From contig JAFAZX010000081.1 of assembly GCA_019239425.1 (NCBI GenBank), forward strand, positions 1 to 64,000: a stretch of DNA of 64,000 nucleotides, written 5' to 3'. The stretch comes from Acidobacteriota bacterium (GTDB taxonomy: Bacteria; Acidobacteriota; Blastocatellia; Pyrinomonadales; Pyrinomonadaceae). The position numbers were made by a program, and so were the translations under genes. Below, one piece after another: positions 51,801-60,293 of this stretch. How positions within the stretch are numbered: the first letter of the stretch is position 1; each line of letters starts with the position of its first letter. The notes beneath the pieces are model-generated. The model had not been told where the DNA came from, searched no databases, and saw only the letters and a program-made list of their open reading frames with translations.

Positions 51801-54602
51801 ATGGAGATCCCGAAAACTTACGACCCGAAGCAGGCCGAGGAGAGCCACTACTCACGCTGGGAGCGCGAAGGTTGTTTCGCGCCCGAGGTCAACTCAGACC
51901 CCGCGGCCCCCGTCTACTCCATCGTCATCCCGCCCCCGAACGTGACGGGCTCGCTCCACATGGGGCACGCGCTCCAGCACACAATCATGGACGTGCTCAC
52001 GCGCTACCAGCGCATGCGCGGCCGCCGCACGCTCTGGCTCCCGGGCACAGACCACGCCGGTATCTCGACGCAGATCATGGTCGAGAAGCAGTTGCGGAAG
52101 GAGGAGGGGAAGACGCGCCACGACATCGGGCGGGAGGAGTTCACCGCGCGCGTCTGGAAGTGGAAGGAGCAGTACGGCGGCGAGATCACGCGCCAGATGC
52201 GGCGCGAGGGCGCGAGCGTCGACTGGTCGCGAGAGCGCTTCACAATGGACGAGCACCTCTCGCGCGCCGTACGCGAGTTCTTCGTGCGGTGTTATGAAGA
52301 AGGACTCATCTACCGCGGCCCGGGCATGATTAACTGGTGCCCGAAAGACCAGACGGCGCTCTCCGACCTCGAAGTCGAGAAGGCGCCCACGAAGCCCGGC
52401 GAGGGGAAGCTCTACTACCTGCAATACCCCGTTAAAGGTTCAGACCGCCGCGTGACGGTGGCGACGACGCGTCCCGAGACGATGCTCGGCGACACGGCCG
52501 TGGCAGTAAGCCCGAAGGACGAGCGTTACGCAGACCTCGTCGGGCAGACGTTGATTCTTCCCATCGTCGGCCGCGAGGTTCCCGTCATCGCGGACGAGTA
52601 CGTAGACCCCGAGTTCGGCACCGGCGCGGTCAAGATTACGCCCGCGCACGACCCCAACGACTACGCGATGGGCAAGCGCCACAACCTCCCGCAGGTGCAG
52701 GTCATCGACCAGCACGCGCGGATGACCGCCGAGGCCGGCGCGGAGTTCGAAGGCCTGGATCGCTACGAGGCGCGCAAACTCGTCGTCCAGAAGTTCGAGG
52801 AGGCGGGGCTGCTGGAGAAGGTGGTCGACTACGAATTCTCCATCACGAAGTGCGGCCGCTGCGCGACGGTCATCGAGCCCCTGATTTCGACGCAGTGGTT
52901 CCTGAAGCAGTCCGAACTCGGCCGCGAGCCGCTGCGGCTCATCCGTGAGCAGCACGAGCCGCGCTTCGTGCCCGAGAACCCTTACGAGAAGGTCTACGAG
53001 AACTGGCTCGCCGGCCTCTACGACTGGACGCTCTCGCGGCAGCTCTGGTGGGGCCACCGCATCCCCGCGTGGTACGACGGGCAAGGGAAGGTCTACGTCG
53101 CGCGCAACCTTGAGGAGGCCGCCGCGCAGGCAGGGACTTCGGAACTCGTGCAGGACGAGGACGTGCTCGACACCTGGTTCTCATCCGCCTTGTGGCCCAT
53201 CTCGACTCTGGGCTGGCCGGACGAGGACTCGCCCGACCTCAAGACCTTCTACCCGACCTCCGTGCTCGTCACGGCGCGCGACATCATCTTCCTCTGGGTC
53301 TCGCGCATGATGATGACGGGGATGAAGTTCGAAGGGAGGAAGGCTTTCGACGACGTCTTCATCACCGGCACCATCTTCGACGAGCACGGGCAGCGCATGT
53401 CGAAGACGAAGGGCAACGGCGTCGACCCGCTCGACGTGTTCGACAAGTACGGCGTGGACGCGACGCGTTTGGTGCTCGCCTCCATCGGCTCGACCGACAC
53501 GCGCTGGAACGACAACCAGGTCGAGAGTTACCGCAACTTCGCCAACAAGATTTGGAACGCCGCGCGCTTCTGCCTCTTGAACTCCGAGGGCGCGCAGGTC
53601 GGGCGTGGTTTTGAAGGCGACTCGAAGACCTGGGCGCTGCACGACCGCTGGATCGTCTCGCGCCTCAACAAGACGGCGCGCGCGGTCGCCGCCTCGGTCG
53701 AGTCCTACCAGTTCCACGAGGCCGTCTACGCGCTCTACCACTTCTTCTGGGACGACTTCTGCGACTGGTACATCGAACTCTCCAAGTCGGACGTGACCGC
53801 CGCCGAAGCAGGCCCCGAGCGCGACGCCGCGCGCAGCCGCGTGCTGACCGTGCTCGAACAGGCCCTGCGCCTGCTCCACCCGTTCATGCCCTTCATCACG
53901 GAGGAGCTTTGGCAGCGCCTGCCGGGCGTCGGCAGGGACTCGATGCACGCGGCCTACCGCGCGGCCGACGTGACGCCGACCGTCATGCTCGCGGAGTTCC
54001 CCGTGGCGAACGAGGCTTTGATAGACGAGCAGGCCGAAGAGGAGATGCGCTCGGTCATCGAACTCGTCTCGCGCGTGCGCAACATCCGCACGGAGTTATC
54101 GGTCAAGCCCGGCGAGCACCTGCCGCGCCTCTACGTGGCTTCGCCCAGCCACGACATGCGCTACGTCTTCGCCAACAGCGCCGACCAGATCACGCGGCTC
54201 ACGCGCGCCTCGAAGATGTTCGTCGGCGACAGCCTCGAAAGGTTTACGCCGGGCTCGAACGGGACGGACGGCGAGGCCGGCGCGAGCGGCGTCCAGCCCG
54301 ATGCGTTGCACCCGGACGACAAGGGCATCCCGCGCGCGTCTGCGCGGGCCGTGCTCGCGGGCGGGGCGGAGGTGGCCGTGCCGCTCGAAGGCTTAATCGA
54401 CTTCGCCCAGGAGCGCGCGCGCATCACGCGCGAGCGGGAGAAGCAGGAGAAGGAGCTTCAGAAGGCGGAGGCGCAACTATCTAACTCGAACTTCGTCGAG
54501 CGCGCGCCGGCCGAGAAGGTGGAAGAGCTGCGCCAGCGTTCGGCGGAACTCGGCCAAAGAATCAAGGCGTTGGGCGAGATGTTGGAGGCTTTAGGCGAAT
54601 GA
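51801..54602 (+). CDS. valS: Valine--tRNA ligase
   Basis: 933 aa. Class I motifs are PPNVTGSLHMGHAL (HIGH form HMGH) and RMSKTKGNGVDP (KMSKS form). The editing domain shows VTVATTRPETMLGDTAVAV and TPAHDPNDY, the anticodon domain follows, and the C-terminal coiled-coil arm (about 865-933, QERARITREREKQEKEL) is complete. There is no Shine-Dalgarno before ATG 51801, in keeping with the adjacent promoter. An 8-codon upstream extension to TTG is open but covers the -10 box. Confidence 0.97.
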   Translation: MEIPKTYDPKQAEESHYSRWEREGCFAPEVNSDPAAPVYSIVIPPPNVTGSLHMGHALQHTIMDVLTRYQRMRGRRTLWLPGTDHAGISTQIMVEKQLRKEEGKTRHDIGREEFTARVWKWKEQYGGEITRQMRREGASVDWSRERFTMDEHLSRAVREFFVRCYEEGLIYRGPGMINWCPKDQTALSDLEVEKAPTKPGEGKLYYLQYPVKGSDRRVTVATTRPETMLGDTAVAVSPKDERYADLVGQTLILPIVGREVPVIADEYVDPEFGTGAVKITPAHDPNDYAMGKRHNLPQVQVIDQHARMTAEAGAEFEGLDRYEARKLVVQKFEEAGLLEKVVDYEFSITKCGRCATVIEPLISTQWFLKQSELGREPLRLIREQHEPRFVPENPYEKVYENWLAGLYDWTLSRQLWWGHRIPAWYDGQGKVYVARNLEEAAAQAGTSELVQDEDVLDTWFSSALWPISTLGWPDEDSPDLKTFYPTSVLVTARDIIFLWVSRMMMTGMKFEGRKAFDDVFITGTIFDEHGQRMSKTKGNGVDPLDVFDKYGVDATRLVLASIGSTDTRWNDNQVESYRNFANKIWNAARFCLLNSEGAQVGRGFEGDSKTWALHDRWIVSRLNKTARAVAASVESYQFHEAVYALYHFFWDDFCDWYIELSKSDVTAAEAGPERDAARSRVLTVLEQALRLLHPFMPFITEELWQRLPGVGRDSMHAAYRAADVTPTVMLAEFPVANEALIDEQAEEEMRSVIELVSRVRNIRTELSVKPGEHLPRLYVASPSHDMRYVFANSADQITRLTRASKMFVGDSLERFTPGSNGTDGEAGASGVQPDALHPDDKGIPRASARAVLAGGAEVAVPLEGLIDFAQERARITREREKQEKELQKAEAQLSNSNFVERAPAEKVEELRQRSAELGQRIKALGEMLEALGE

Positions 54603-55453
54603 GCTGGCTTGACGAGGGGGCGCTGTTCTCGCAAATCGGCGCGTTCCTGAACGAAGACATCGGCCGCGGCGACATCACCACGCAGTCCACCGTGATGCGC
54701 AGCCAGTCTGCCAAAGGCCGCTTCATCGCCAAGGAGGCGATGGTCGTCTGCGGACTCGAGGCGGCCGAGGCCGTCTTCTCGACGCTCGACTCGCAGCAGC
54801 AGATCGAGGCCTTCGTCGCCGACGGCGACGAGGTCGAGGCCGGCAAGGTCATCGCGCGCACGACCGGTTTCGCGGACGTGCTGCTCGCGGGCGAGCGGCT
54901 CGCCCTCAACCTCATGCAGCGCCTCTCCGGGATAGCGACGCTCACGCGCAGGTACGTGCAGGCGGTCGAGGGCACCGGCGCCGTCGTCGTGGACACGCGC
55001 AAGACTTCCCCCGGCCTGAGGATGCTCGAGAAGTACGCGGTCACGACGGGCGGCGGGCGCAACCACCGCTTCGGCCTCGACGACGGCGTGCTCATCAAGG
55101 ACAACCACATCGCGCTCGCGGGCGGCGTGGCGACGGCCGTGGGGCGCGCGCGCAAGGCGGTCGGCCACCTGCACAAGGTAGAGGTCGAGGTCTCGCGCGA
55201 GCGCGACCTGCGCGACGCCGTCGAGTCCGGCGCCGACATCCTCCTCATCGACAACCAGACGCCGGAGGAGACGCGCCGCCTGGTCGAGGTCGCGCGCTCG
55301 CTCAAGTCCGACATCCTGCTCGAATCCTCGGGCGGCATCACGCTTGAGAACGTCCGCCAGTACGCCGAGGCGGGCGTCGATCTCATCAGCGTCGGCGCGC
55401 TCACGCACTCGGCGCGCGCCGTGGACATCAGCTTCAAGATTCAGTCGGCGTAG
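54599..55453 (+). CDS. nadC: Nicotinate-nucleotide pyrophosphorylase (carboxylating) NadC
   Basis: 284 aa, start overlapping the valS stop (ATGA), so coupled. NEDIGRGDITTQSTV, LNLMQRLSGIATLTRRY, DTRKTSPGLRMLEKYAV, GGGRNHRFGLDDGVLIKDNH and LLESSGGITLENVRQYAEAG are standard NadC motifs with the quinolinate and PRPP site residues. It makes nicotinate mononucleotide from quinolinate in de novo NAD synthesis. nadA/nadB are not visible here. Confidence 0.97.
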   Translation: MSWLDEGALFSQIGAFLNEDIGRGDITTQSTVMRSQSAKGRFIAKEAMVVCGLEAAEAVFSTLDSQQQIEAFVADGDEVEAGKVIARTTGFADVLLAGERLALNLMQRLSGIATLTRRYVQAVEGTGAVVVDTRKTSPGLRMLEKYAVTTGGGRNHRFGLDDGVLIKDNHIALAGGVATAVGRARKAVGHLHKVEVEVSRERDLRDAVESGADILLIDNQTPEETRRLVEVARSLKSDILLESSGGITLENVRQYAEAGVDLISVGALTHSARAVDISFKIQSA

Positions 55454-55549
55454 GGGCGAAGGGAACCGTCGGGCGTGCGGCGCGTGTAAACGTTCGGCCC
55501 GCGGCGGGCATCGGAAGTTCATCCCCGGCGTTTTTCAAGGAGGATTGCG

Positions 55550-56338
55550 ATGAAGGAAGTTTTGGCTCGCGCGGCGCTGGCGCTGCTCGTCGCGGGGTGC
55601 GCGTTCATGCCCGAGTCACAGGCGCAGCAGAAGCGCCGCCCCTCGCGCCGCGCGACGACGCGGACGCGCCCGCAGCCCGTGCAGGCGCCCGACCTGCCCG
55701 ACGAGCCTTCGGTCGTCAGCACGGCCGATGAGGGGCAGGGCACGCCGGCGCGCCGCACCGGCACGCGCGCGCGCCAGCAGCAGCAGCAGAGCACGCAGGC
55801 CGAGAACGAGCGGTTGCGCGGCACCGTCCGCGACCTCTCGGGCCAGGTCGAGCAGCTCTCGGGCCAGCTCAAGCAGATGAAGACCGACCAGCAGGCCATG
55901 TACGACCTCGAACGGCTCACGCGCGCCGAGCAGCGCGCCGAGCAGCTCCGCACGCAGCTCCGCGAGGTGACGGACAAGGAGTTCCAGCTGCAGGAGCGCC
56001 TGGCCGAGATCGACTACGAGTCGCAGCCCGACGCCATCCAGCGCCGCTCCGCGCTCGTCGGCTCGCTCAACCCCAGCTCGGTGCGCGACGCCATCGCGCA
56101 GCAGCTCGAACGCGAGCGCGTGCGCATCAACAAGCAGTTGGAGCTGCTCGCCGCGAGCCACACGCGCCTCGAGGCCTCAGTCGCCACGGCCGACGCCGAG
56201 GTCGAACGCCTCCGCCAGCGCGTCGAAGCCTCCGACCAGGCGCAGCAGGCGCCGCCCACGCCCGGCACCGACGCGACGGGCGCCGTCGCCACGCCCCAAC
56301 CCAGCCCGTCCCCTTCGCCCGCGCAGCCGCCGTTGTGA
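55550..56338 (+). CDS. Envelope coiled-coil protein, probable lipoprotein
   Basis: 262 aa, ATG with AAGGAGG upstream. The N-terminus is a signal with LLVAGC, which fits a lipobox at Cys17, though cleavage after SQA is an alternative. Residues about 25-75 are Arg/Pro/Gln-rich with a run of Gln encoded by CAG codons. Residues about 80-225 form a long coiled coil (ENERLRGTVRDLSGQVEQL; QLERERVRINKQLELL). A Pro/Ser tail follows. No enzyme motif; a scaffold or periplasmic spacer role is possible. Confidence 0.78.
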   Translation: MKEVLARAALALLVAGCAFMPESQAQQKRRPSRRATTRTRPQPVQAPDLPDEPSVVSTADEGQGTPARRTGTRARQQQQQSTQAENERLRGTVRDLSGQVEQLSGQLKQMKTDQQAMYDLERLTRAEQRAEQLRTQLREVTDKEFQLQERLAEIDYESQPDAIQRRSALVGSLNPSSVRDAIAQQLERERVRINKQLELLAASHTRLEASVATADAEVERLRQRVEASDQAQQAPPTPGTDATGAVATPQPSPSPSPAQPPL

Positions 56339-56420
56339 AAGGATGAAGGATGAAGGCGGAAGGATGAAGGGATAGCAGACCGCATCGCTTTCATCCTTCA
56401 TCCTTCCGCCTTCATCCTTT
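56338..56420. repeat. Palindromic intergenic repeat, GGATGAAGG type
   Basis: The arms of GGATGAA/GGCGGAA words at 56338-56371 and 56389-56420 pair with a shift of one word. It begins at the last base of the stop codon of the coiled-coil gene and ends about 6 nt before the start of the small XdhC gene. Confidence 0.88.
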
Positions 56421-56426
56421 CGCTTC

Positions 56427-56753
56427 ATGTCTTCCGTCACCAAACTCGAACTCTACCGGCTGGTCGGCGCGGCGGCGGCGCGCGGCGAGCGCGTGGTCGT
56501 GGCGACCGTGGCGCACACGCGCGGCTCGACGCCGCAGCGGCGCGGCGCGAAGATGCTCTTCTTCGAGGGCGGCGGGACGGCCGGCACGGTCGGCGGCGGC
56601 TGCGTCGAGGCCGAGGTCTGGGCCGAGGCGCGCGAGGCCCTGCGCACGGGCCGCCCCGCGCTCCACCGCTTCACCCTCACCGCCGACGAGGCCAGCGAAG
56701 AGGGCATGGTCTGCGGCGGCACCATGGAGATTTTCCTCGACGTGTGGGGCTGA
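56427..56753 (+). CDS. Short XdhC/CoxI-family protein (N-terminal domain only)
   Basis: 108 aa. VVVATVAHTRGSTPQRRGAK, GGTAGTVGGGCVEAEVWAEA and GMVCGGTMEIFLDVW make up the XdhC_CoxI domain, including the VCGG Cys implicated in sulfurated molybdenum cofactor binding. The Rossmann domain of full-length XdhC is absent, as in CoxI-type partners. Molybdenum hydroxylase structural genes are not in the window. A full-length XdhC-like gene lies 390 nt downstream. Confidence 0.9.
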   Translation: MSSVTKLELYRLVGAAAARGERVVVATVAHTRGSTPQRRGAKMLFFEGGGTAGTVGGGCVEAEVWAEAREALRTGRPALHRFTLTADEASEEGMVCGGTMEIFLDVWG

Positions 56754-56755
56754 GG

Positions 56756-56832
56756 CGTGATAAGTGATGAGTGATAAGTGATAAGAAAAACCGCGGGCCT
56801 TGTTCTCCTCTTATCACTCATCACTTATCACG
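56756..56832. repeat. Palindromic repeat with perfect 23-bp arms, GTGATAAGTGATGA type
   Basis: The arms 56756-56778 and 56810-56832 are perfect inverted copies. It begins 3 nt after the stop of the short XdhC gene and ends 20 nt before the Mpo1-like gene. Confidence 0.92.
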
Positions 56833-56851
56833 CGCGAACGGAGTGAGCGCC

Positions 56852-57142
56852 ATGAGTTCTTTCGTCGAAAACTATAAGGCGAAGCACAGGCACCCGCTGA
56901 ACCAGTTGACCCATTACGTCGGCATCCCCTTAATCGTGTTGAGCCTGCCGCTCTTCCTGTGGGACTGGCGTTGGGCGCTGGGACTGTTCGTGGCGGGCTG
57001 GGTCTTCCAGTTCGTCGGGCACGCCATCGAAGGCAACAGCCCGGCCTTCTTCCGCAACCCCGTCTACCTCGTCGTCGGCCCCCTCTGGCTCCTGCGCCGC
57101 GCGCTCGCCGCCGTCGGCCTCGTCCGCCCCACCGAAAAATAG
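56852..57142 (+). CDS. Mpo1-like (DUF962) membrane protein
   Basis: 96 aa, ATG preceded by GGAGTGAG. FVENYKAKHRHPLNQLTHYVG and FVAGWVFQFVGHAIEGNSPA, followed by FRNPVYLVVGPLWLL, define the DUF962/Mpo1 family. The yeast Mpo1 is an Fe-dependent dioxygenase of 2-hydroxy fatty acids, with conserved His residues that are present here (His17, His21 and the GHAIEGN His). Three to four helices. It is placed between two XdhC-type genes with which it has no obvious link. Confidence 0.9.
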   Translation: MSSFVENYKAKHRHPLNQLTHYVGIPLIVLSLPLFLWDWRWALGLFVAGWVFQFVGHAIEGNSPAFFRNPVYLVVGPLWLLRRALAAVGLVRPTEK

Positions 57143-57145
57143 ACG

Positions 57146-57964
57146 TTGGACAGCTCACACGCGCAAACCCCCCCCGCCGAACTCACACGCGCACTCGCGC
57201 GCGTGATCGGGGCGGGCGGCGTGGCCGTGCTCGCGACAATCGTCGAGGCGGAGCAGGGCGTCGGCGCGAAGGTCTTGTTCGAGGCCGAGGGCGGGAGGAC
57301 TGGGACGACCGGCGACGCGACTTTTGATGAAGCGCTCGCGGCGTACGCGCGCGACTTCGACGCCTCGCGCGCGGAGGCGAAGACTTTGCGCGCGGAGGAG
57401 TTCGCGCCCGCGCCCGGGGCCTGGCGCGGGGCGCGCGTGCTGTTCGAGCGCGTCGAGCCGGAGCCGCACCTCGTCGTCTGCGGCGCGGGGCACGTCGGGG
57501 CCGCGCTCGCCAGACTCGCGCACGCCGTCGGCTACCGCGTCACGCTCGTCGACGACCGCGCAGACTTCCTCACGCGCGAGCGCTTCCCCGAAGGGGGGAT
57601 TGACCTGGTGACGGCGCACGGCTGGGGCGAGACTTTGAAGGAGGTCGTCGGGACGGGCCGCGGCGTCTACGCGGCGGTCGTCACGCGCGGCCACAACGAG
57701 GACGAGGAGTGCTTGCACGCGGTGCTGGCGGCGCGCCCCGATTACGTCGGCATGATCGGCAGCCGCCGCCGCACCAACATCGTCCTCGGCCGCCTGCGCG
57801 AGTCAGGGATTGATGAAGAGGTCTTGAGGGAAGTCCGCGCGCCCGTCGGCCTCGACCTCGGCGCCGTCACGCCCGAAGAGGTCGCGCTCGCCATCCTCGC
57901 CGAGGCGGTCGCGCACCGCCGCGGCGGCGACGGCACCTCGCTCTCCGCGTGGCGGCGGGCCTAA
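57146..57964 (+). CDS. XdhC-family molybdenum hydroxylase accessory protein, TTG start
   Basis: 272 aa. The N-terminal 75 residues are a degenerate XdhC_CoxI domain (VAVLATIVEAEQGVGAKVLF) that lacks the VCGG Cys found in the short partner. A linker leads to a Rossmann domain: PHLVVCGAGHVGAALARLAH, VTLVDDRADF, AAVVTRGHNEDEECLHAVL, DYVGMIGSRRR and RVRAPVGLDLGAVTPEEVAL-like end. XdhC inserts sulfurated Moco into xanthine dehydrogenase or CO dehydrogenase. The loss of Cys suggests the two XdhC proteins work together. Confidence 0.92.
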   Translation: MDSSHAQTPPAELTRALARVIGAGGVAVLATIVEAEQGVGAKVLFEAEGGRTGTTGDATFDEALAAYARDFDASRAEAKTLRAEEFAPAPGAWRGARVLFERVEPEPHLVVCGAGHVGAALARLAHAVGYRVTLVDDRADFLTRERFPEGGIDLVTAHGWGETLKEVVGTGRGVYAAVVTRGHNEDEECLHAVLAARPDYVGMIGSRRRTNIVLGRLRESGIDEEVLREVRAPVGLDLGAVTPEEVALAILAEAVAHRRGGDGTSLSAWRRA

Positions 57965-57989
57965 CTTTCAAACTTCTACGGTACGGCCC

Positions 57990-58784
57990 TCACTCCCAGT
58001 CGCCCGGCACGCCGGGCTCGACCTCGGCGCGGCCCCCGGGCGGCGGCGCGAGCCGCCTGCGGCGCCGCCCCATCAACCAACCGTGGAGGAACTGCACGGG
58101 GCCGATCAGCCAGTAGGTCATCCACGAGAGCGGCACCCAGCGCGGGCCGCCGCCGAGCGCGAGCCCGGCCGAGAGCAGCCCCACGGCCGACATCAAAGCG
58201 TTCTCCTGCATCTGCTCGCGCGTGTCAAAGACCTCCAGCTCGTTCAGCTCAAGCTGCGCGCGCCTGCGGTAGGCGTGGTGGTAGAGCAGCGCGAAGACGG
58301 CGAAGACCGCCGCGAAGCCGAAGCCGAAGATCGACATCATCAGCGGCACCTGCTCGCGCCTGACCGGCGGGAGCGGCGTGCCGTCCGGGGCCACGGCGCC
58401 CGGCGCGCCGCCGGTGAAGCTGTTGATGACGAGCGTCCAGACGAACTTGAGCGGGTAGACGTAGAAGAGGACGACGAAGAGCAGCAGCGCCGTCATCCAG
58501 ATCACGAAGTTGTCGTTGAGGCCGTAGCGCCGGAAGAACTTGAACTGGGTGAACCAGACGTGGAAGAGCATCGCGAAGGTGATGGCGAAGGCGAGGAAGC
58601 CGCGCATCGTCACGAGCAGCTCGTCGAAGGTGCGCGGCACTTCGAGCGAGACGACGAGCAGCGTGATGGCGAAGGCGATCACGCCGTCCGAGAGCGCCTC
58701 GATGCGCGAGACCTCCCCGAGGCCGCGCAGGCGGAAGCCGTCCTGCACCGCGGCCTCCCTCTTCGACAGACTCTCTCTAATCAC
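57990..58784 (-). CDS. TMEM175-family potassium channel-like membrane protein
   Basis: 264 aa, GTG start with AAGGAG 5 nt upstream. The family signature RIEALSDGVIAFAITLLVV (about 27-45) matches the (R)xxxFSDG helix lining the pore. Six predicted helices follow, including FHVWFTQFKFFRRYG. Bacterial TMEM175 proteins form K+-permeable tetramers. The segment SDG is conserved, so function is likely kept. The C-terminal tail is basic then acidic. It is divergent from the MFS gene and converges with xdhC. Confidence 0.9.
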   Translation of the reverse strand: MIRESLSKREAAVQDGFRLRGLGEVSRIEALSDGVIAFAITLLVVSLEVPRTFDELLVTMRGFLAFAITFAMLFHVWFTQFKFFRRYGLNDNFVIWMTALLLFVVLFYVYPLKFVWTLVINSFTGGAPGAVAPDGTPLPPVRREQVPLMMSIFGFGFAAVFAVFALLYHHAYRRRAQLELNELEVFDTREQMQENALMSAVGLLSAGLALGGGPRWVPLSWMTYWLIGPVQFLHGWLMGRRRRRLAPPPGGRAEVEPGVPGDWE

Positions 58785-58877
58785 ACGGACTCCTTGCGGT
58801 TTCCCCGCGGCGTAGGCATCTTAGACCTTACGAACCGGCGAGCATTATTCACGTTCGGCCCTTATCTCGCAAGACTC

Positions 58878-60191
58878 ATGTCCACGGCCCCGCCCCAGGC
58901 ACGAACCACACGAACGCCCCGCGCGGGCGGGATGTTCCGCGCGCTCCGGCACAGCAACTTCCGCCTGTTCTTCGTCGGCGCGTTCCTCTCGAACGCGGGC
59001 ACGTGGATGCAGTCGGTGGCGCAGAGCTGGCTCGTGTTGCAGTTGACCGACTCGGGGACGTGGCTCGGCGTGGACACGTTCGTGGCGACGGCGCCGGGCC
59101 TCGTGCTGACGCTGGTCGGCGGCGTCATCGCCGACAAGGTCGACCGCAAGCGCCTGCTCATCTACACGCAGGCGGGCGCGGGGCTTTCGGCGCTCGCGCT
59201 GGCGGCGCTGGTGTGGGCGGGCGCGATCCGCTGGCAGGGCGCGGCGCGGCGGCCCACGGACGTGTGGATGGTGCTCGTGCTCTCCTTCGTGACGGGCTGC
59301 TGCTGGGCCATCTCGGGGCCTTCGTACCAGGCCATCACGGTCGACCTCGTCGAGCGCGAAGACTTGGCGAACGCCATCGCGCTCAACTCTTCGCAGTTCC
59401 AGTTGGCGCGCGTGGCGGGGCCGACGCTGGCGGCCGTGACGATGAAGCTGCTCGGGATGGCCGGCTGCTTCTTCGCCAACGGACTCTCCTACGCGGCCAT
59501 CGTCGCCGCGCTCTCGCGCGTGAGTTTCGAGAGGCGCGGCGGCGCGCCGGCCGCGGCCGAGAAGGCGGGGAAGGCCGAGGCGGCGCGGCGCTCGATGCGG
59601 AATGATCTGGCCGAAGGGTTCAGGTACGTGCGCGGGCGGCCGCGCGTGGGCGCGGTGCTGCTCTGTTCGGCGGTGGTCTGCCTGTTCGGGTCGCCGTACA
59701 TCGTGCTGCTGCCGCTGTTCGCGCGCAACGTCTACGGGTGGGACGAGGCGGGGCTGTCGCTTCTGATGGGGACGGCCGGCGGGGGCGCGCTCGTCGGGGC
59801 GCTCGGGCTCGCCTACCTCGGCGACGTGCGGCGCAAGGGGCTCATCCTGCTGGCGGCGATGCTCTCGGCCGGGACTTGCATCGTCAGTTTCGCGTCCGCG
59901 CCGTCGCCGCGCGTCGCCGTCCCTTTGCTCTTCCTGGCGGGGACGTCGATGGTCTCGTTCTTCGCGCTCGGCAACACGCTCATCCAGCAGCTCGTGACGG
60001 ACGAGATGCGCGGGCGCGTGATGAGCATGTGGATTCTGACCTTCATCGGGACGCTGCCGGTGTCGGGCTTCCTCTCGGGCGCGGCGGCCGACCGCTTCGG
60101 CCCGCGCCCGACGCTCGCGGCCTGCGGCCTCGTCGTCCTCCTCTTCGGCGTCGCGACGGCCTTCGGCAACCCGCGCCTGCGCGAGATGTGA
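58878..60191 (+). CDS. MFS transporter, EntS-like (MFS_3) exporter
   Basis: 437 aa. ATG 58878 gives the expected short cytoplasmic lead followed by FRLFFVGAFLSNAGTWMQSV (helix 1) and the cytoplasmic motif GGVIADKVDRKRLLIYTQ (motif A). Twelve helices are predicted. Family members export siderophores or macrolides. The ligand here is not known. The open frame extends 265 codons upstream but opposite the TMEM175 gene, which argues against an earlier start. Ends at a GGGTGCTGG-type repeat. Confidence 0.92.
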   Translation: MSTAPPQARTTRTPRAGGMFRALRHSNFRLFFVGAFLSNAGTWMQSVAQSWLVLQLTDSGTWLGVDTFVATAPGLVLTLVGGVIADKVDRKRLLIYTQAGAGLSALALAALVWAGAIRWQGAARRPTDVWMVLVLSFVTGCCWAISGPSYQAITVDLVEREDLANAIALNSSQFQLARVAGPTLAAVTMKLLGMAGCFFANGLSYAAIVAALSRVSFERRGGAPAAAEKAGKAEAARRSMRNDLAEGFRYVRGRPRVGAVLLCSAVVCLFGSPYIVLLPLFARNVYGWDEAGLSLLMGTAGGGALVGALGLAYLGDVRRKGLILLAAMLSAGTCIVSFASAPSPRVAVPLLFLAGTSMVSFFALGNTLIQQLVTDEMRGRVMSMWILTFIGTLPVSGFLSGAAADRFGPRPTLAACGLVVLLFGVATAFGNPRLREM

Positions 60192-60293
60192 GGGGGAGGG
60201 GTGTTGGGGGCTGGGTGTTGGGTGCTGGTGTAAGGACAGTCAGCCTGTCTAAAACCCAGAACCCAACACCCAGCACCCAGCACCCCTCCTTCA
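60188..60293. repeat. Palindromic repeat between convergent genes, GGGTGCTGG type
   Basis: An imperfect inverted repeat, left arm about 60188-60231 and right arm about 60250-60293, overlapping the stop codons of both the MFS gene and the opposing secreted protein gene. The loop holds AGGACAGTCAGCCTGTCT, itself a small palindrome. Confidence 0.82.

Noticed and set aside
56427..57964. Considered as one xdhC gene broken by insertion of the DUF962 gene
   Set aside because: The second XdhC gene has its own degenerate N-terminal domain, so these are two genes of the CoxI/CoxF kind rather than halves of one interrupted gene.
58083..58877. The 265-codon upstream extension of the MFS frame
   Set aside because: It lies antisense to the TMEM175 gene, lacks membrane character, and ATG 58878 gives the proper MFS N-terminus.
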